In this document: positions 1 through 8,418 of the stretch, piece after piece
How the letters are laid out: each line of letters opens with the position of its first letter
How positions within the stretch are numbered: the stretch's first letter is position 1
Assembly (NCBI RefSeq): GCF_005876985.1
Contig: NZ_VAHD01000002.1
Span: forward strand, 558,001 to 622,000
Length of the DNA: 64,000 nt
Reading direction: 5' to 3'
DNA from: Rhodoferax bucti
GTDB taxonomy: Bacteria > Pseudomonadota > Gammaproteobacteria > Burkholderiales > Burkholderiaceae_C
Notes under the pieces: model-generated
Database searches by the model: none
What the model saw: only the letters and a program-made list of their open reading frames with translations
Told to the model about the DNA's origin: nothing
Made by a program: the position numbers and the translations under genes

Positions 1-1
1 G

Positions 2-118
2 CTGATCGCTTGGTGCATCAGCGGCCACGTGACGGATGCCAAAACGATCGCAGCAGCACTCTGGCTTCAGCACTACCAATCCGGGCGCTGGGCACCTGAT
101 TGGGTGGCTCCGGTTTAA
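2..118 (+). CDS. NUDIX hydrolase, C-terminal fragment (ADP-ribose pyrophosphatase-like)
   Basis: The window opens inside this gene; only the last 38 codons and the TAA stop are present. The peptide contains SGHVTDAKTIAAALW, which resembles the C-terminal segment of NudF-type ADP-ribose pyrophosphatases (a G-x-I-T-D-x-K-T element followed by an aromatic stretch). The NUDIX box itself lies upstream, outside the window, so the assignment rests on this tail alone. The next gene on the same strand starts 24 bases later, suggesting co-transcription with the DUF1178 gene. Confidence 0.55.
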   Translation: MIAWCISGHVTDAKTIAAALWLQHYQSGRWAPDWVAPV

Positions 119-142
119 GGCCTATTGCAGACGGGTCTGTCC

Positions 143-640
143 ATGAAAGTGTTGGATCTTCAGTGTTCGTACGGCCATACCTTTGAAGGCTGGTTTGCTT
201 CTGAGCAAGACTTCGTGTCGCAAAGTGCGCGCGCTTTGGTTGCTTGCCCTGTATGTGGCGATGCCTCTGTTCACAAGAAGCTGAGCGCACCGCGTTTAAA
301 TTTGTCCGGCGCCAAACCCCCTGTTGAGCCTCAGGACCACCAAGCTCCTGGCGCTGCACAGCTCGCTGGCAATGCGCCGGTAGAGCTGCCCCCACTAAGT
401 CCGGAGCTCCAACAAGCGTTGCACCAGGCGTGGGTGCAGGTCGCCAAGCATGTCGTCGCCACTACCGATGATGTGGGAGACCGGTTTGCAGAAGAGGCCC
501 GACGCATCCACTATGGCGAGACAGAAGAGCGTGGTATCCGTGGTCAGGCCACACCGGACGAGGCTCGGGAACTCGTCGAAGAGGGGATTGCCTTGGTAGC
601 GCTCCCCATCCCCGAGCATCTGAAAAAACCGCTGCAGTAA
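143..640 (+). CDS. DUF1178 family protein
   Basis: A 165-residue cytoplasmic protein of the DUF1178 family. It opens MKVLDLQCSYGHTFEGWF, typical of that family, and carries a C-P-V-C pair at about residues 35-38 that, with the early Cys-x-x-x-His, could form a small metal-binding ribbon. An in-frame ATG lies six codons upstream at 125, but 143 is preferred because the family consensus begins there. No biochemical role is established. It follows the NUDIX gene closely. Its last codons overlap a hairpin that appears to serve as the terminator of the convergent glutamate dehydrogenase gene. Confidence 0.85.
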   Translation: MKVLDLQCSYGHTFEGWFASEQDFVSQSARALVACPVCGDASVHKKLSAPRLNLSGAKPPVEPQDHQAPGAAQLAGNAPVELPPLSPELQQALHQAWVQVAKHVVATTDDVGDRFAEEARRIHYGETEERGIRGQATPDEARELVEEGIALVALPIPEHLKKPLQ

Positions 641-656
641 TGATTCACTGCAGCGG
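623..656 (-). terminator. Intrinsic terminator of the glutamate dehydrogenase gene
   Basis: On the minus strand a perfect 10-bp stem (positions 647-656 pairing with 629-638, loop 639-646) is followed by six T residues (complement of 623-628). It lies just downstream of the minus-strand stop at 680. The distal arm and T-run overlap the last codons of the convergent DUF1178 gene. Confidence 0.75.
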
Positions 657-679
657 CAGAGTGCCAGCTGCTGCAGGTA

Positions 680-2008
680 TTACGGGTACAAACCGCGCAA
701 TTCGCGTGCATGCAGTATCCGTTTGCACGCCACGATGAAGGTCGCAGTGCGCAGGCTGACTTTGTGGTCTTGCGCTACTTCCCACACTCCGGCAAACGCT
801 TCTTTCATGATGCGCACTAGGCGGGCATTGATTTCGTCTTCGCTCCAGAAAAAGCTGGAGAAATCCTGCACCCACTCAAAGTAGCTCACGGTGACCCCGC
901 CTGCATTCGCAATCACGTCCGGTACCACCAGAATGTTGCGGTCTTGCAGAATGTCGTCCGCAGCGGGCGTGGTCGGGCCGTTGGCGCCTTCTATGACCAG
1001 CTTGGCCTGAATGCGGTGGGCATTGGCTGCTGTGATCTGCTGCTCCAGCGCCGCTGGAATCAGGATTTCGCAAGGCACGTCCCAGAACGCATTGGCATCC
1101 AAGGGCTCTGCCGCGGCAAAGCCGCCAACGGTGCCATGTCGTGCGACGTGGGTGAGTAAGGCCGGCACATCTAGGCCTGCCTCCCGATAGATAGTGCCGC
1201 CATGGTCTTGCACCGCGACCACCTTGGCCCCTGCTTGCGCAAACAGTTTGGCAGCGATGCCTCCCACGTTGCCAAAACCTTGCACCGCCACCCGCGACTG
1301 GCTGATGTCCAGGCCCAAATGCCGCGCTGCTTCTACCCCCACGGTGTAAACACCACGACCAGTGGCTTCGCGCCGGCCCAGCGAACCACCGAGGTCAATC
1401 GGCTTGCCGGTGACGACGCCGGTGGAGGTGGCACCTTCGTTCATGGAGTAGGTGTCCATCATCCACGCCATGATCTGCTCGTTGGTGTTCACGTCCGGCG
1501 CTGGAATGTCTTTGGTCGGCCCGATGATGATGCCGATCTCGCTGGTGTAGCGGCGCGTCAAACGTTCCAGCTCACCCAGCGACAGCGTTTTGGGGTCGAC
1601 GCGAATGCCACCCTTCGCACCCCCGTAGGGCACATTGACGGCAGCGTTTTTGATAGACATCCAGGCAGAAAGAGCCATCACCTCGGACAAGGTCACGTCC
1701 TGGTGAAAACGCACCCCTCCTTTGCCCGGGCCGCGGGAGGTGTTGTGCTGCACGCGGTAGCCCTCAAAGTGGGCGACGGTACCGTTGTCGAGCTGGATGG
1801 GCACGTCCACGATCAGTGCGCGCTTGGGGCGCTTCAGGGTTTCAGCCCAGCGGGCGAGGTGTCCGAGGTAGGGCGTGACACGGTCCACTTGTTGCAGGTA
1901 AATACCCCACGGGCCGAGGTGATCGGCCTGCAGGTATGAGGGCAGCGCATGGGTGTTGGCTGCGGGGGTCACGGAAGACGCCGTGTGGGCGCCGGGGTGC
2001 TGCGACAT
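680..2008 (-). CDS. gdhA: Glu/Leu/Phe/Val dehydrogenase (glutamate dehydrogenase)
   Basis: A 442-residue amino-acid dehydrogenase that would interconvert glutamate and 2-oxoglutarate plus ammonium in the cytoplasm. The substrate-binding GPGKGG lies at 93-98, the catalytic lysine motif PYGGAKGG at 127-134, the conserved Asp in PTKDIPAPD near 172 and the Rossmann GFGNVGG at 244-250. Length and motif order match the NAD(P)-dependent hexameric class. The ATG at 2008 has a good Shine-Dalgarno (AAGGAG, five bases upstream). Cofactor preference cannot be read safely. The gene is monocistronic, with its own terminator at 623-656. Confidence 0.93.
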   Translation of the reverse strand: MSQHPGAHTASSVTPAANTHALPSYLQADHLGPWGIYLQQVDRVTPYLGHLARWAETLKRPKRALIVDVPIQLDNGTVAHFEGYRVQHNTSRGPGKGGVRFHQDVTLSEVMALSAWMSIKNAAVNVPYGGAKGGIRVDPKTLSLGELERLTRRYTSEIGIIIGPTKDIPAPDVNTNEQIMAWMMDTYSMNEGATSTGVVTGKPIDLGGSLGRREATGRGVYTVGVEAARHLGLDISQSRVAVQGFGNVGGIAAKLFAQAGAKVVAVQDHGGTIYREAGLDVPALLTHVARHGTVGGFAAAEPLDANAFWDVPCEILIPAALEQQITAANAHRIQAKLVIEGANGPTTPAADDILQDRNILVVPDVIANAGGVTVSYFEWVQDFSSFFWSEDEINARLVRIMKEAFAGVWEVAQDHKVSLRTATFIVACKRILHARELRGLYP

Positions 2009-2110
2009 GAATGCTCCTTGTAGTTGTCGTCAAGGTCCGCAATGTAGGCGCGCGGTGACGACCTGTCCAAGGCCACTTCATTTGCTAACTATGCAAAAAA
2101 ATAATAACGA

Positions 2111-2512
2111 TCAGGCGCTGATGTCGACAATGCGCCCGGTTGCTTGCCCCTGCGTATTGACAAACGGGCGGGCCGCCACGCTGGTTTTCAACGCATTGCC
2201 ACTGGCTGCAAATTTGGACGATGCCGCTGCGTACATGCGTACTAAAAAGTCTTGTGTTGCAGGGGCTACTGCTGATTTGGCAGCCCGCAACTGGCCCACG
2301 TAAGTGCTGTCTTGCAGCGCGGTGCGGCCGGCCAGTTCTTGCACATTCTCGCGTTTGACTTGCAGGTCCTGCTCCGCCTGCTCGGTTTGTTGCTGCAGCG
2401 TCTCTACCTTGATTTGGGCGCTGTCGGCCTCCCGCTTGGCCTGCTCCAGGCGTGCCTTGCTTAAGGTCGCCTGCAGAGACGGTGTGGCGCTGTTGGTGGC
2501 GGCAATGGCCAT
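2111..2512 (-). CDS. Small coiled-coil protein with conserved C-terminal tail
   Basis: A 133-residue protein without signal peptide or membrane segment. Residues about 15-65 are rich in Glu, Gln, Lys and Ala with heptad spacing, predicting a coiled coil. The C-terminus (FVNTQGQATGRIVDISA) closely resembles that of the upstream 65-residue protein. The two genes are 16 bases apart on one strand and are probably co-transcribed. No purine-rich ribosome-binding site precedes this ATG, so translation may depend on the upstream gene. I do not recognise a functional family. Confidence 0.7.
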   Translation of the reverse strand: MAIAATNSATPSLQATLSKARLEQAKREADSAQIKVETLQQQTEQAEQDLQVKRENVQELAGRTALQDSTYVGQLRAAKSAVAPATQDFLVRMYAAASSKFAASGNALKTSVAARPFVNTQGQATGRIVDISA

Positions 2513-2528
2513 GGCGGAGGAGGGCGCG

Positions 2529-2726
2529 TCAGGCGCTCACGTTCAGGCGGGTGCCGATGGTCTGGCCCTGGCCGTTGACGACCGGCTTGCGCTCCGCTTC
2601 TTGTGCTTGGGCTGGTTTTTGTTCTAACGCAGCTTGTTTTTGGACCGCCTCGCGCTGGATGGCCTCGGTCCTTTTCGCGGCTTGCACCTGTTCAGGTTGC
2701 TGCACTTTGGCGCGTGAAATTTCCAT
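2529..2726 (-). CDS. Small Gln/Ala/Lys-rich protein sharing a tail with its neighbour
   Basis: A 65-residue hydrophilic protein with a helical, Gln/Glu/Lys/Ala-rich body and the tail VVNGQGQTIGTRLNVSA. The ATG at 2726 has a strong ribosome-binding site (GGAGG, six bases upstream), so it is very probably translated. It is first in a two-gene operon with the 133-residue protein downstream. Its tail aligns end to end with that of the neighbour, suggesting a shared C-terminal binding or targeting segment, or partial duplication. Function unknown. Confidence 0.7.
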   Translation of the reverse strand: MEISRAKVQQPEQVQAAKRTEAIQREAVQKQAALEQKPAQAQEAERKPVVNGQGQTIGTRLNVSA

Positions 2727-2828
2727 GCGGACCTCCGGGGTGGGGAAAGCCCGATTTTAGGAGGTCTAACCCCCTTTTATCAACCGATTGCGGCGTATTG
2801 AAAACTGATAGGGCGCAATCTGCCCGGC

Positions 2829-4607
2829 TCAGGCGTTGAATTGCAGCGCCGCCAAGCCCGCGTACACCCCGCCGCGCGCCACCAACTCCGCATGCGTGCC
2901 TTGCTCCACCAGCACGCCGTGGTCCAGCACCACGATCAAATCGGCTTTTTGCACTGTGGCCAGGCGGTGGGCTATGACCAGCGTGGTGCGGTTGCGCATG
3001 GCGCTTTCCAGCGCGGCCTGCACCATGCGCTCGCTCTCGGCGTCCAGCGCGCTGGTGGCCTCGTCCAGCAGCAGCAAGGGCGGATTTTTGAGCATGGCGC
3101 GGGCAATGGCGATGCGCTGGCGCTGCCCGCCGGAGAGGCGCACACCGCGTTCACCCAAAAAGGTGTTGTAGCCCTCGGGCAGCGCTTCAATGAACTCGTG
3201 CGCAAAGGCCGCTTGCGCTGCGGCTTTCACCTCCGCATCCGACGCGTCGGGTTTGCCGTAGCGGATGTTTTCCAGCGCGCTGCTCGAGAAAATGACGGCG
3301 TCCTGCGGCACGATGCCTACCCGCCGGCGCAAGGCTTGCAGGGCTTGCTGGCGTGTTTCCACCCCGTCGAGCGCGATGCTGCCGCTCTGCGCGTCGTAGT
3401 AACGCAGCAGCAACTGGAACACCGTGCTCTTGCCCGCGCCGCTGGGGCCCACGATGGCCACGGTCTGCCCAGGTTGTACGTCCAAGCTGAAATTTTGCAG
3501 CGCTTGCTGCTGGGGGCGGGAAGGGTAGTGAAAATTGATTGCTTCAAATTTGATAGCGCTTCCCGCAGAGGGGGCGGGCGCCAGAAGCGGATTTGCAGGT
3601 GAAACGATAGGCGACTGGGTGTTCAGCAACTCCATCAGCCGCTCGGTAGCTCCTGCCGCGCGCAGCAGGTCGCCGTAGACCTCGCCCAGCACCGCAAACG
3701 CGCTGGCCAGAATGATCACATACACCACGGTTTGCCCGAGATGGCCTGCGGTAATGCGCCCCTCCGCCACTGCCTGCGTGCCTTGGTACAAGCCCCAGAG
3801 CAGCGCGGCCGAGGTGGCAATGATGATGAAGGCCACCAGCCCCGAGCGCATCAGGCTGCGCTTGGTGGCGGTGGCAAAGGCGTTGTCAGTCGAGGTCACA
3901 AAGCGCTGGGTCTCGCGCGCCTCGGCGGTGTAGCTTTGCACCACGGGAATGGCGTTCAACACCTCGGCCGCGATGGCGCTGGAGTCTGCCACCCGGTCCT
4001 GCGAGGCCCGCGAGAGCTTGCGCACCCGGCGCCCGAACCACAGGCTGGGCAGCACGATGAGCACCAACACCACCAGCACCTGCAGCATGACTAGCGGGTT
4101 GGTCCACACCAGCACGCCCAAAGCGCCCACGCCCATCACCGCATTGCGCAGCCCCATGCTGAGTGAGGAGCCCACTACCGTTTGCACCAGCGTGGTATCG
4201 GCCGAGAGGCGCGACAACACTTCGCCGGTTTGCGTGGTCTCAAAAAATTCCGGGCTTTGCTGGAGCACATGGCTGTACACCGCGTTGCGCAGGTCGGCCG
4301 TGACCCGCTCGCCCAGCCAGCTCACCATGTAAAAGCGCGCCGCCGAAAACAGGCCCAGCGCCACCGCCACCGCAAACAGGGCGGCAAAGTGGCCGCGCAA
4401 GGCCATCATCTGCGCGCCTTTGTCGGCCTGCACCAGCCCGCCATCAATCAGGCTGCGCAGGGCCACCGGAAAGGCCAGCGTGGCCCCTGCGGCCAGCACC
4501 AGAAACACAAGCGCCATGCCGATGCGTGCCCGGTAAGGCCGCAGAAACGGCAGCAGGCCGGAGAGGGATTGGGGGTTGCTGGATTTGGGACGGTCAGAGG
4601 TGCTCAT
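2829..4607 (-). CDS. ABC exporter with fused membrane and ATPase domains (MsbA-like half-transporter)
   Basis: A 592-residue half-transporter. Residues about 20-300 form a six-helix exporter-type membrane domain and 335-592 the ATPase. Visible are Walker A (GPSGAGKST), the signature LSGGQRQR, Walker B (LLLLDEATSALD) and the switch His (IAHRLATV). Such dimers export lipids, lipopeptides or drugs; the substrate here is not evident. The ATG at 4607 is chosen because the frame upstream (to a TTG at 4688) runs through low-complexity sequence and a 48-bp repeat. Another copy of that repeat lies in frame at residues 341-355, where it codes the linker and the first strand of the ATPase domain. Confidence 0.88.
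   Translation of the reverse strand: MSTSDRPKSSNPQSLSGLLPFLRPYRARIGMALVFLVLAAGATLAFPVALRSLIDGGLVQADKGAQMMALRGHFAALFAVAVALGLFSAARFYMVSWLGERVTADLRNAVYSHVLQQSPEFFETTQTGEVLSRLSADTTLVQTVVGSSLSMGLRNAVMGVGALGVLVWTNPLVMLQVLVVLVLIVLPSLWFGRRVRKLSRASQDRVADSSAIAAEVLNAIPVVQSYTAEARETQRFVTSTDNAFATATKRSLMRSGLVAFIIIATSAALLWGLYQGTQAVAEGRITAGHLGQTVVYVIILASAFAVLGEVYGDLLRAAGATERLMELLNTQSPIVSPANPLLAPAPSAGSAIKFEAINFHYPSRPQQQALQNFSLDVQPGQTVAIVGPSGAGKSTVFQLLLRYYDAQSGSIALDGVETRQQALQALRRRVGIVPQDAVIFSSSALENIRYGKPDASDAEVKAAAQAAFAHEFIEALPEGYNTFLGERGVRLSGGQRQRIAIARAMLKNPPLLLLDEATSALDAESERMVQAALESAMRNRTTLVIAHRLATVQKADLIVVLDHGVLVEQGTHAELVARGGVYAGLAALQFNA
3541..3588 (+). repeat. 48-bp dispersed element, copy 1 (inside the ABC exporter gene)
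   Basis: It begins GCTTCAAATTTGATAGC and ends GGGCGCCAGAAGC, the same layout as the other copies. It is antisense to its host gene, with the codon phase starting at the second base of its complement, and contributes LAPAPSAGSAIKFEA at the start of the ATPase domain. Confidence 0.7.
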
Positions 4608-4672
4608 GGGGGTGCAGGTGGGGGCGGTTCGGCAGGTCGTGGGGGCGGCGCAATAGTGGCAATGGCAAATAC

Positions 4673-4719
4673 GCGCCAGCGCCCGCAAGTATTGCGCAAG
4701 TAGCTATGGCTTTTATAGC
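4673..4719 (-). repeat. 48-bp dispersed element, copy 2 (upstream of the ABC exporter)
   Basis: On the minus strand it reads GCTATAAAAGCCATAGCT, then TTGCGCAATAC, then GCGGGCGCTGGCGC. It lies 66 bases upstream of the exporter ATG and is non-coding in the preferred gene model. It is 47 bp and one of the best-preserved copies. Confidence 0.8.
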
Positions 4720-4795
4720 GCCTGAATTTCGGTTTGTTTCACTTTGTTGCGTGAATGTCGATGTAAGCTAGAAGAAAAAAGTGGAGGAGCTTGTG

Positions 4796-5632
4796 GTGAC
4801 GCAAACTTTGCAGATAGAAGGCATGGAAATCCATGTGGAGGGGAATGGCCCGCGCACGCTGGTCATGCTCCATGGCTGGCCGGACACCCGGCGCGTGTGG
4901 GATGGCACGGTGCGGGCAATGTCCGTCATTCACCGCTGCGTGACGCTCACTTTGCCGGGCTTTGAGGTGGGTAGTACTTCGGGTGCCACGCCGGTGCCTA
5001 CGGTGGACGATATGGTCCGCCGCCTGCAAGCCGTGCTCGATGTGGTGAGCCCGCGCGCACCGGTCACGCTGCTGCTGCACGACTGGGGCTGCATCTTCGG
5101 GTACGAGCTGGCCATGCGCCTGCCGCAGCGCGTAGAAGCGGTGGTGGCGGTGGACATTGGCGACTACAACGCGCGGGCCTACACCAGCGTGCTCACACCG
5201 GGTCAAAAGTTCTCGGTGTTGGGCTACCAGCTCTGGCTGGCGACTGCCTGGGCCGTGGGCCGCTATCTGCATGGCGGTCTGGCCAATCGCATGACCCGCT
5301 GGATGGCGGCCACCCTGCGCTGCCCCATACCTGTCAGCGAGGTGCACTGGCAGATGAACTACCCCTACGCCATGCGCTGGTTCCAACTGCGTGGCGGTTT
5401 GAAAACGCAGCAAGTGCAGCTGCAGTGCCCGGTGCTCTATGTGTTCGGGGAGCGCAAGCCCTTCATGTTCCACTCCCCCCGCTGGGTGCACACCCTGCGC
5501 GCCTCGGAAGACGGTGCCGCCCACGGCTTGCGCTGCGGGCATTGGGTGATGCTGGAGCAGTCTGAGGCCTTTCATGCGCTGGTGCTGCGTTGGCTCGCGG
5601 GGCGCGAGCGCCGCAAGATGGCAAGGCACTAG
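4796..5632 (+). CDS. Alpha/beta-fold hydrolase
   Basis: A 278-residue alpha/beta hydrolase. The oxyanion-hole motif HGWPD is at 26-30. The nucleophile elbow reads LLHDWG with Asp at about 96, the arrangement of epoxide hydrolases and haloalkane dehalogenases rather than Ser esterases. A GHWVMLEQ motif near residue 248 supplies the catalytic His. The cap region (about 125-195) is aromatic-rich. The GTG at 4796 is chosen because GGAGGAG at 4783-4789 sits six bases upstream; the GTG at 4781 would start before that site. The natural substrate is unknown. Confidence 0.85.
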   Translation: MTQTLQIEGMEIHVEGNGPRTLVMLHGWPDTRRVWDGTVRAMSVIHRCVTLTLPGFEVGSTSGATPVPTVDDMVRRLQAVLDVVSPRAPVTLLLHDWGCIFGYELAMRLPQRVEAVVAVDIGDYNARAYTSVLTPGQKFSVLGYQLWLATAWAVGRYLHGGLANRMTRWMAATLRCPIPVSEVHWQMNYPYAMRWFQLRGGLKTQQVQLQCPVLYVFGERKPFMFHSPRWVHTLRASEDGAAHGLRCGHWVMLEQSEAFHALVLRWLAGRERRKMARH

Positions 5633-5658
5633 GCAAACAGCGCTTGAGTGCCAAATTG

Positions 5659-5706
5659 GCCGCTAGCCCTCGTTTTATCTGCGCGAACAGCTCCTGATTT
5701 CATAGC
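5659..5706 (-). repeat. 48-bp dispersed element, copy 3 (intergenic)
   Basis: On the minus strand it reads GCTATGAAATCAGGAGCT, CGCGCAGATAAAACG, then AGGGCTAGCGGC. It lies between the convergent alpha/beta hydrolase and AttH-like genes and is one of two copies wholly outside coding sequence. Confidence 0.85.
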
Positions 5707-5718
5707 AGATAAGTGGGC

Positions 5719-6831
5719 TCAGAGCTGGAGCTTGCTGGCGTAGCCGGTCATCTCCAGGTAGCCCCGGCCGACCAGGCGCTGGTTGCTGTCCCACACCTCG
5801 CACAGGCCTTCCCAGTAGATGGCGCCGGTGGAGTTGCGGCTGTCGAGCTCCTGGTTGTCCAGCACGGCTTTGACGGTGTAGAAGTCCGCCGGTGTGCGCA
5901 CCCGCCACTCCACCGGGTAGCTGGCTTGGCTCAGCGGGCTCGTCCAGCGGCGCAGGGCCTGGAACTGCACCTCGCCCCGGGTGAAAGCGTAGCGCTGGTA
6001 GTGGCCCGGCGTGGCGCCGCTCCGGTAGGAGCCGCCGTCCCACATCGCGCGGCCGTCCTTGTCGCGCAGCTGAAAGGCGGTGAGCGCGCTGCCGTCAAAC
6101 AGGTTGATGCCGATCCAGTCCCAGCCGACAGCTTGCGGGTGCAGCACTTCCTGGCTCCATTCGTGGTCCAGCCAGGCGGTGCTGTCGGCTTGCAGCGTAT
6201 GCGTCTGGCCTTGCAAACGGATGCTGCCCCGGGCTTGCAGCTGGGGCAGGCTGTAGTAGTAGCTGGCCTGCTTGTCCTCCGGCCCTTTGCGGGAGAGGCC
6301 GTCCACCCCTTGTAGCAGCACCGGCTGGCTGGCGTGAAACTGCAGGTCCAGCGCAAAATCGTTGCCCACGATGGTGGCGTGCAAATCCTGGCCCTCGCGC
6401 TGCAAGCGCCAGTCGCGCAGGGTGACAGCGGTGTCGGTGCTGCTGGCATGGGCGGTGTCGGCCGGGTTGCGCCCCGGTGCCTCGCCGGACCAGCGGGCCA
6501 TGCGCTGGTCGTGCCACAGCTTTTTGCCATCCACATCGGTCACCGCCGCGTGGGCAAACACCAGCTGGCGCGCTGCCAGGCGCGATTGCATGCCCTGCGT
6601 GGACGCCACCCGGCTGCGGAAAAAAGTGAGCTGAAAGCCCAACAGGCGCGGTGCCTTGCTCGAGGCCGGCACCTGGGCATAGCCGGTGATGTACCACCAC
6701 TCGGTGTTGAAGTCGTTATGGCTGCCCGCATCGCGCGGAAAGCGCAAGGTGGTGCGGGGCAGGGCGTGCGCCGGTGGTAACACGCCAGCTAGGGCGGGTG
6801 CCAGCAGCAGGTGTCGGCGGTGCAAGCCCAT
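5719..6831 (-). CDS. AttH/CrtC-like lipocalin-domain protein, exported
   Basis: A 370-residue protein of the carotenoid 1,2-hydratase (CrtC)/AttH-like family. An N-terminal export signal (about residues 1-23) is followed by the family hallmark FNTEWWYITGY near 41-51 and a second lipocalin-like half containing WDWIGINLFDG. In this family the genes usually sit beside an FtsX-type permease and a LolD-type ATPase; here those two lie at 14656 and 21794. Its ATG overlaps the M48 protease stop (TGATG at 6833-6829), so it is the third gene of a coupled operon. A carotenoid role is unlikely because no other carotenoid genes are present; a periplasmic lipid-related role is inference. Confidence 0.82.
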   Translation of the reverse strand: MGLHRRHLLLAPALAGVLPPAHALPRTTLRFPRDAGSHNDFNTEWWYITGYAQVPASSKAPRLLGFQLTFFRSRVASTQGMQSRLAARQLVFAHAAVTDVDGKKLWHDQRMARWSGEAPGRNPADTAHASSTDTAVTLRDWRLQREGQDLHATIVGNDFALDLQFHASQPVLLQGVDGLSRKGPEDKQASYYYSLPQLQARGSIRLQGQTHTLQADSTAWLDHEWSQEVLHPQAVGWDWIGINLFDGSALTAFQLRDKDGRAMWDGGSYRSGATPGHYQRYAFTRGEVQFQALRRWTSPLSQASYPVEWRVRTPADFYTVKAVLDNQELDSRNSTGAIYWEGLCEVWDSNQRLVGRGYLEMTGYASKLQL

Positions 6832-7796
6832 CAGCGGCCTACGCCACGCGCCAGCCGTTGGGCAATGGTCAGCGTGGGCTTGCCGGCGTAAGCATCCAGG
6901 CGCTGGCCCATGGCCTGTTCCAGCTGGTCCAGCCGCACTTGCGTGGGCGGGTGGGTGCTGAGCTGCAGGCTGAACATAGGGTTGTCCGGCGCTGCGGTGC
7001 GCAAGCCTTGCAGCACTGCAACCAGCCCGTAGGGGTCAAAGCCGGCGCGGGCGGCCAGGGTCACGCCCACGCGGTCGGCCTCCAGTTCGTCGCTCTGGTC
7101 CAAGCCTATGGCGTAAATGTCTTTGCCCAGCATCAGCAGCTGGCCGTGCAGTGCGCCGTTGGTGCGGTCGCTCAGGCGGGCGGCAATCACGCTGGTCAGC
7201 AGGCCGGCCTGGGCGCTTTTGCGCATGGCCTTGAGGTGGTGCTTGCCCACCACGTGCTGGATTTCGTGCGCCAGGATGCCGGCCAGCTCGGACTCGTCGT
7301 TGAGCGCGTCCAGCAGGCCTTTGGTCACAAACACATAGCCCCCGGGCGCGGCAAAGGCGTTGAAGCCGGCGTCGTCCAGCACGCCAAAGGTCCAGGGCAG
7401 GTCAGGCCGGGCGGATTGCAGCGCAATCCAGCGGCCCAGCCGGTTCACATAACGCTGCAGCGCCGGGTTAGCCAGCAGCGGCTTGGCGCCCAGCAGCACG
7501 GCGGCGAGCTGCTTGCCCATTTCAATTTCTTTGGGCTCGTCGATTTGCTCAATCGACTGGCTCAGCAGGCCCGCCAGGTCCGCAGGCTGGGCGCTGGAGG
7601 CATTCGTGCTCACAGCAGGTGCCGCGCTGCCTTGTTTGAGCAAGTTTTGAAACAGGTTGCCCAGCGCTTTGCCGGGGTCTTGGGCATGGGCGGCGGGCAG
7701 GCAGCAGAGCACGGTGAGCGCTGCGGCGCAGACGGCGCGCAGGACGGCATGGCGTGGGGTGGCGTGGTGGGCCATGGCGTGGAGTTGGTGGCGCAT
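6831..7796 (-). CDS. M48 family metalloprotease, periplasmic (BepA/LoiP-like)
   Basis: A 321-residue exported zinc protease. A signal peptide ending AHAQ (about residue 39) precedes the peptidase domain with HEIQH at 177-181 and the downstream ligand Glu in DELEADRVG near 229. Relatives perform quality control of outer-membrane assembly. No TPR region like that of BepA is present, so it is closer to the short LoiP-type proteases. The ATG at 7796 overlaps the upstream SH3 gene stop as TGATG, and its own stop overlaps the next start in the same way. A TTG one codon upstream is the alternative start. Confidence 0.88.
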   Translation of the reverse strand: MRHQLHAMAHHATPRHAVLRAVCAAALTVLCCLPAAHAQDPGKALGNLFQNLLKQGSAAPAVSTNASSAQPADLAGLLSQSIEQIDEPKEIEMGKQLAAVLLGAKPLLANPALQRYVNRLGRWIALQSARPDLPWTFGVLDDAGFNAFAAPGGYVFVTKGLLDALNDESELAGILAHEIQHVVGKHHLKAMRKSAQAGLLTSVIAARLSDRTNGALHGQLLMLGKDIYAIGLDQSDELEADRVGVTLAARAGFDPYGLVAVLQGLRTAAPDNPMFSLQLSTHPPTQVRLDQLEQAMGQRLDAYAGKPTLTIAQRLARGVGR

Positions 7797-8383
7797 CAAT
7801 TGTTGCTCTCCATGCGGCGGCCGGCCGGCCCGGCGGGTGGGGCCGGGGGCGCGGGGACGGGTAGCGGCTCTACCGTGTGGGCCTGCAAGGCGGCGCTGCT
7901 TGCAAAGCTGCGGGCTTGGGTTGCGTCCTGACGCTGGGCTTCCATTTGCGCCAAAGCGGCGGTGTTGGGCTGGGCGTTGGCAATGTCTTCAGCGCCCAGG
8001 CCACGGATGCCTACGGTGGCGGTGGGCGTGTTGTTGGTGCTGGCGGGGCTGCGGCCAAACAGGCTGCTCAGTCCCCGTAGCGCGCCGGTAGCCGTGGCGG
8101 CCAGGCTGCTTTGTTCGGTGGGGCTGTTCACGTCAAACAGGTGTACCCAGCCGGTGCTGCCATTGGCGAGCTTGACTTGCAGGTAGGGCCCTTGGCGAGC
8201 CGGCAGGCGGGTGAGGGCGGTTTGTGCGGGCAAGGTGGCTAGCGTCCCGGCGGTGTCAGCCGGTGCGTCGCGCAGGGGGCTGGGCCGCTTGGTCACCAGG
8301 GCATCGCTCTGGGCCCAAGCCAGCGGTGCGGCACCCAAGGCCAGTGCCATGACCAGGCTGCGAAAAAATGGGGTGTGGGGCAT
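7796..8383 (-). CDS. Exported SH3-domain protein
   Basis: A 195-residue protein with a signal peptide (residues 1-24, ending LAWAQ) and a bacterial SH3-like domain at about 28-85 (LVTKRPSPLRDAPAD to GSTGWVHLFDV). A Gly/Ala/Pro-rich tail of low complexity follows. Bacterial SH3 domains commonly bind wall or protein partners in the periplasm. It is the first gene of the SH3-protease-AttH operon, joined to the protease by a TGATG overlap. The frame stays open far upstream, but the signal peptide fixes the start at 8383. Confidence 0.82.
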   Translation of the reverse strand: MPHTPFFRSLVMALALGAAPLAWAQSDALVTKRPSPLRDAPADTAGTLATLPAQTALTRLPARQGPYLQVKLANGSTGWVHLFDVNSPTEQSSLAATATGALRGLSSLFGRSPASTNNTPTATVGIRGLGAEDIANAQPNTAALAQMEAQRQDATQARSFASSAALQAHTVEPLPVPAPPAPPAGPAGRRMESNN

Positions 8384-8418
8384 GGCGGCATTGTCCGGCA
8401 AGCAGCGGACCACGGCAA

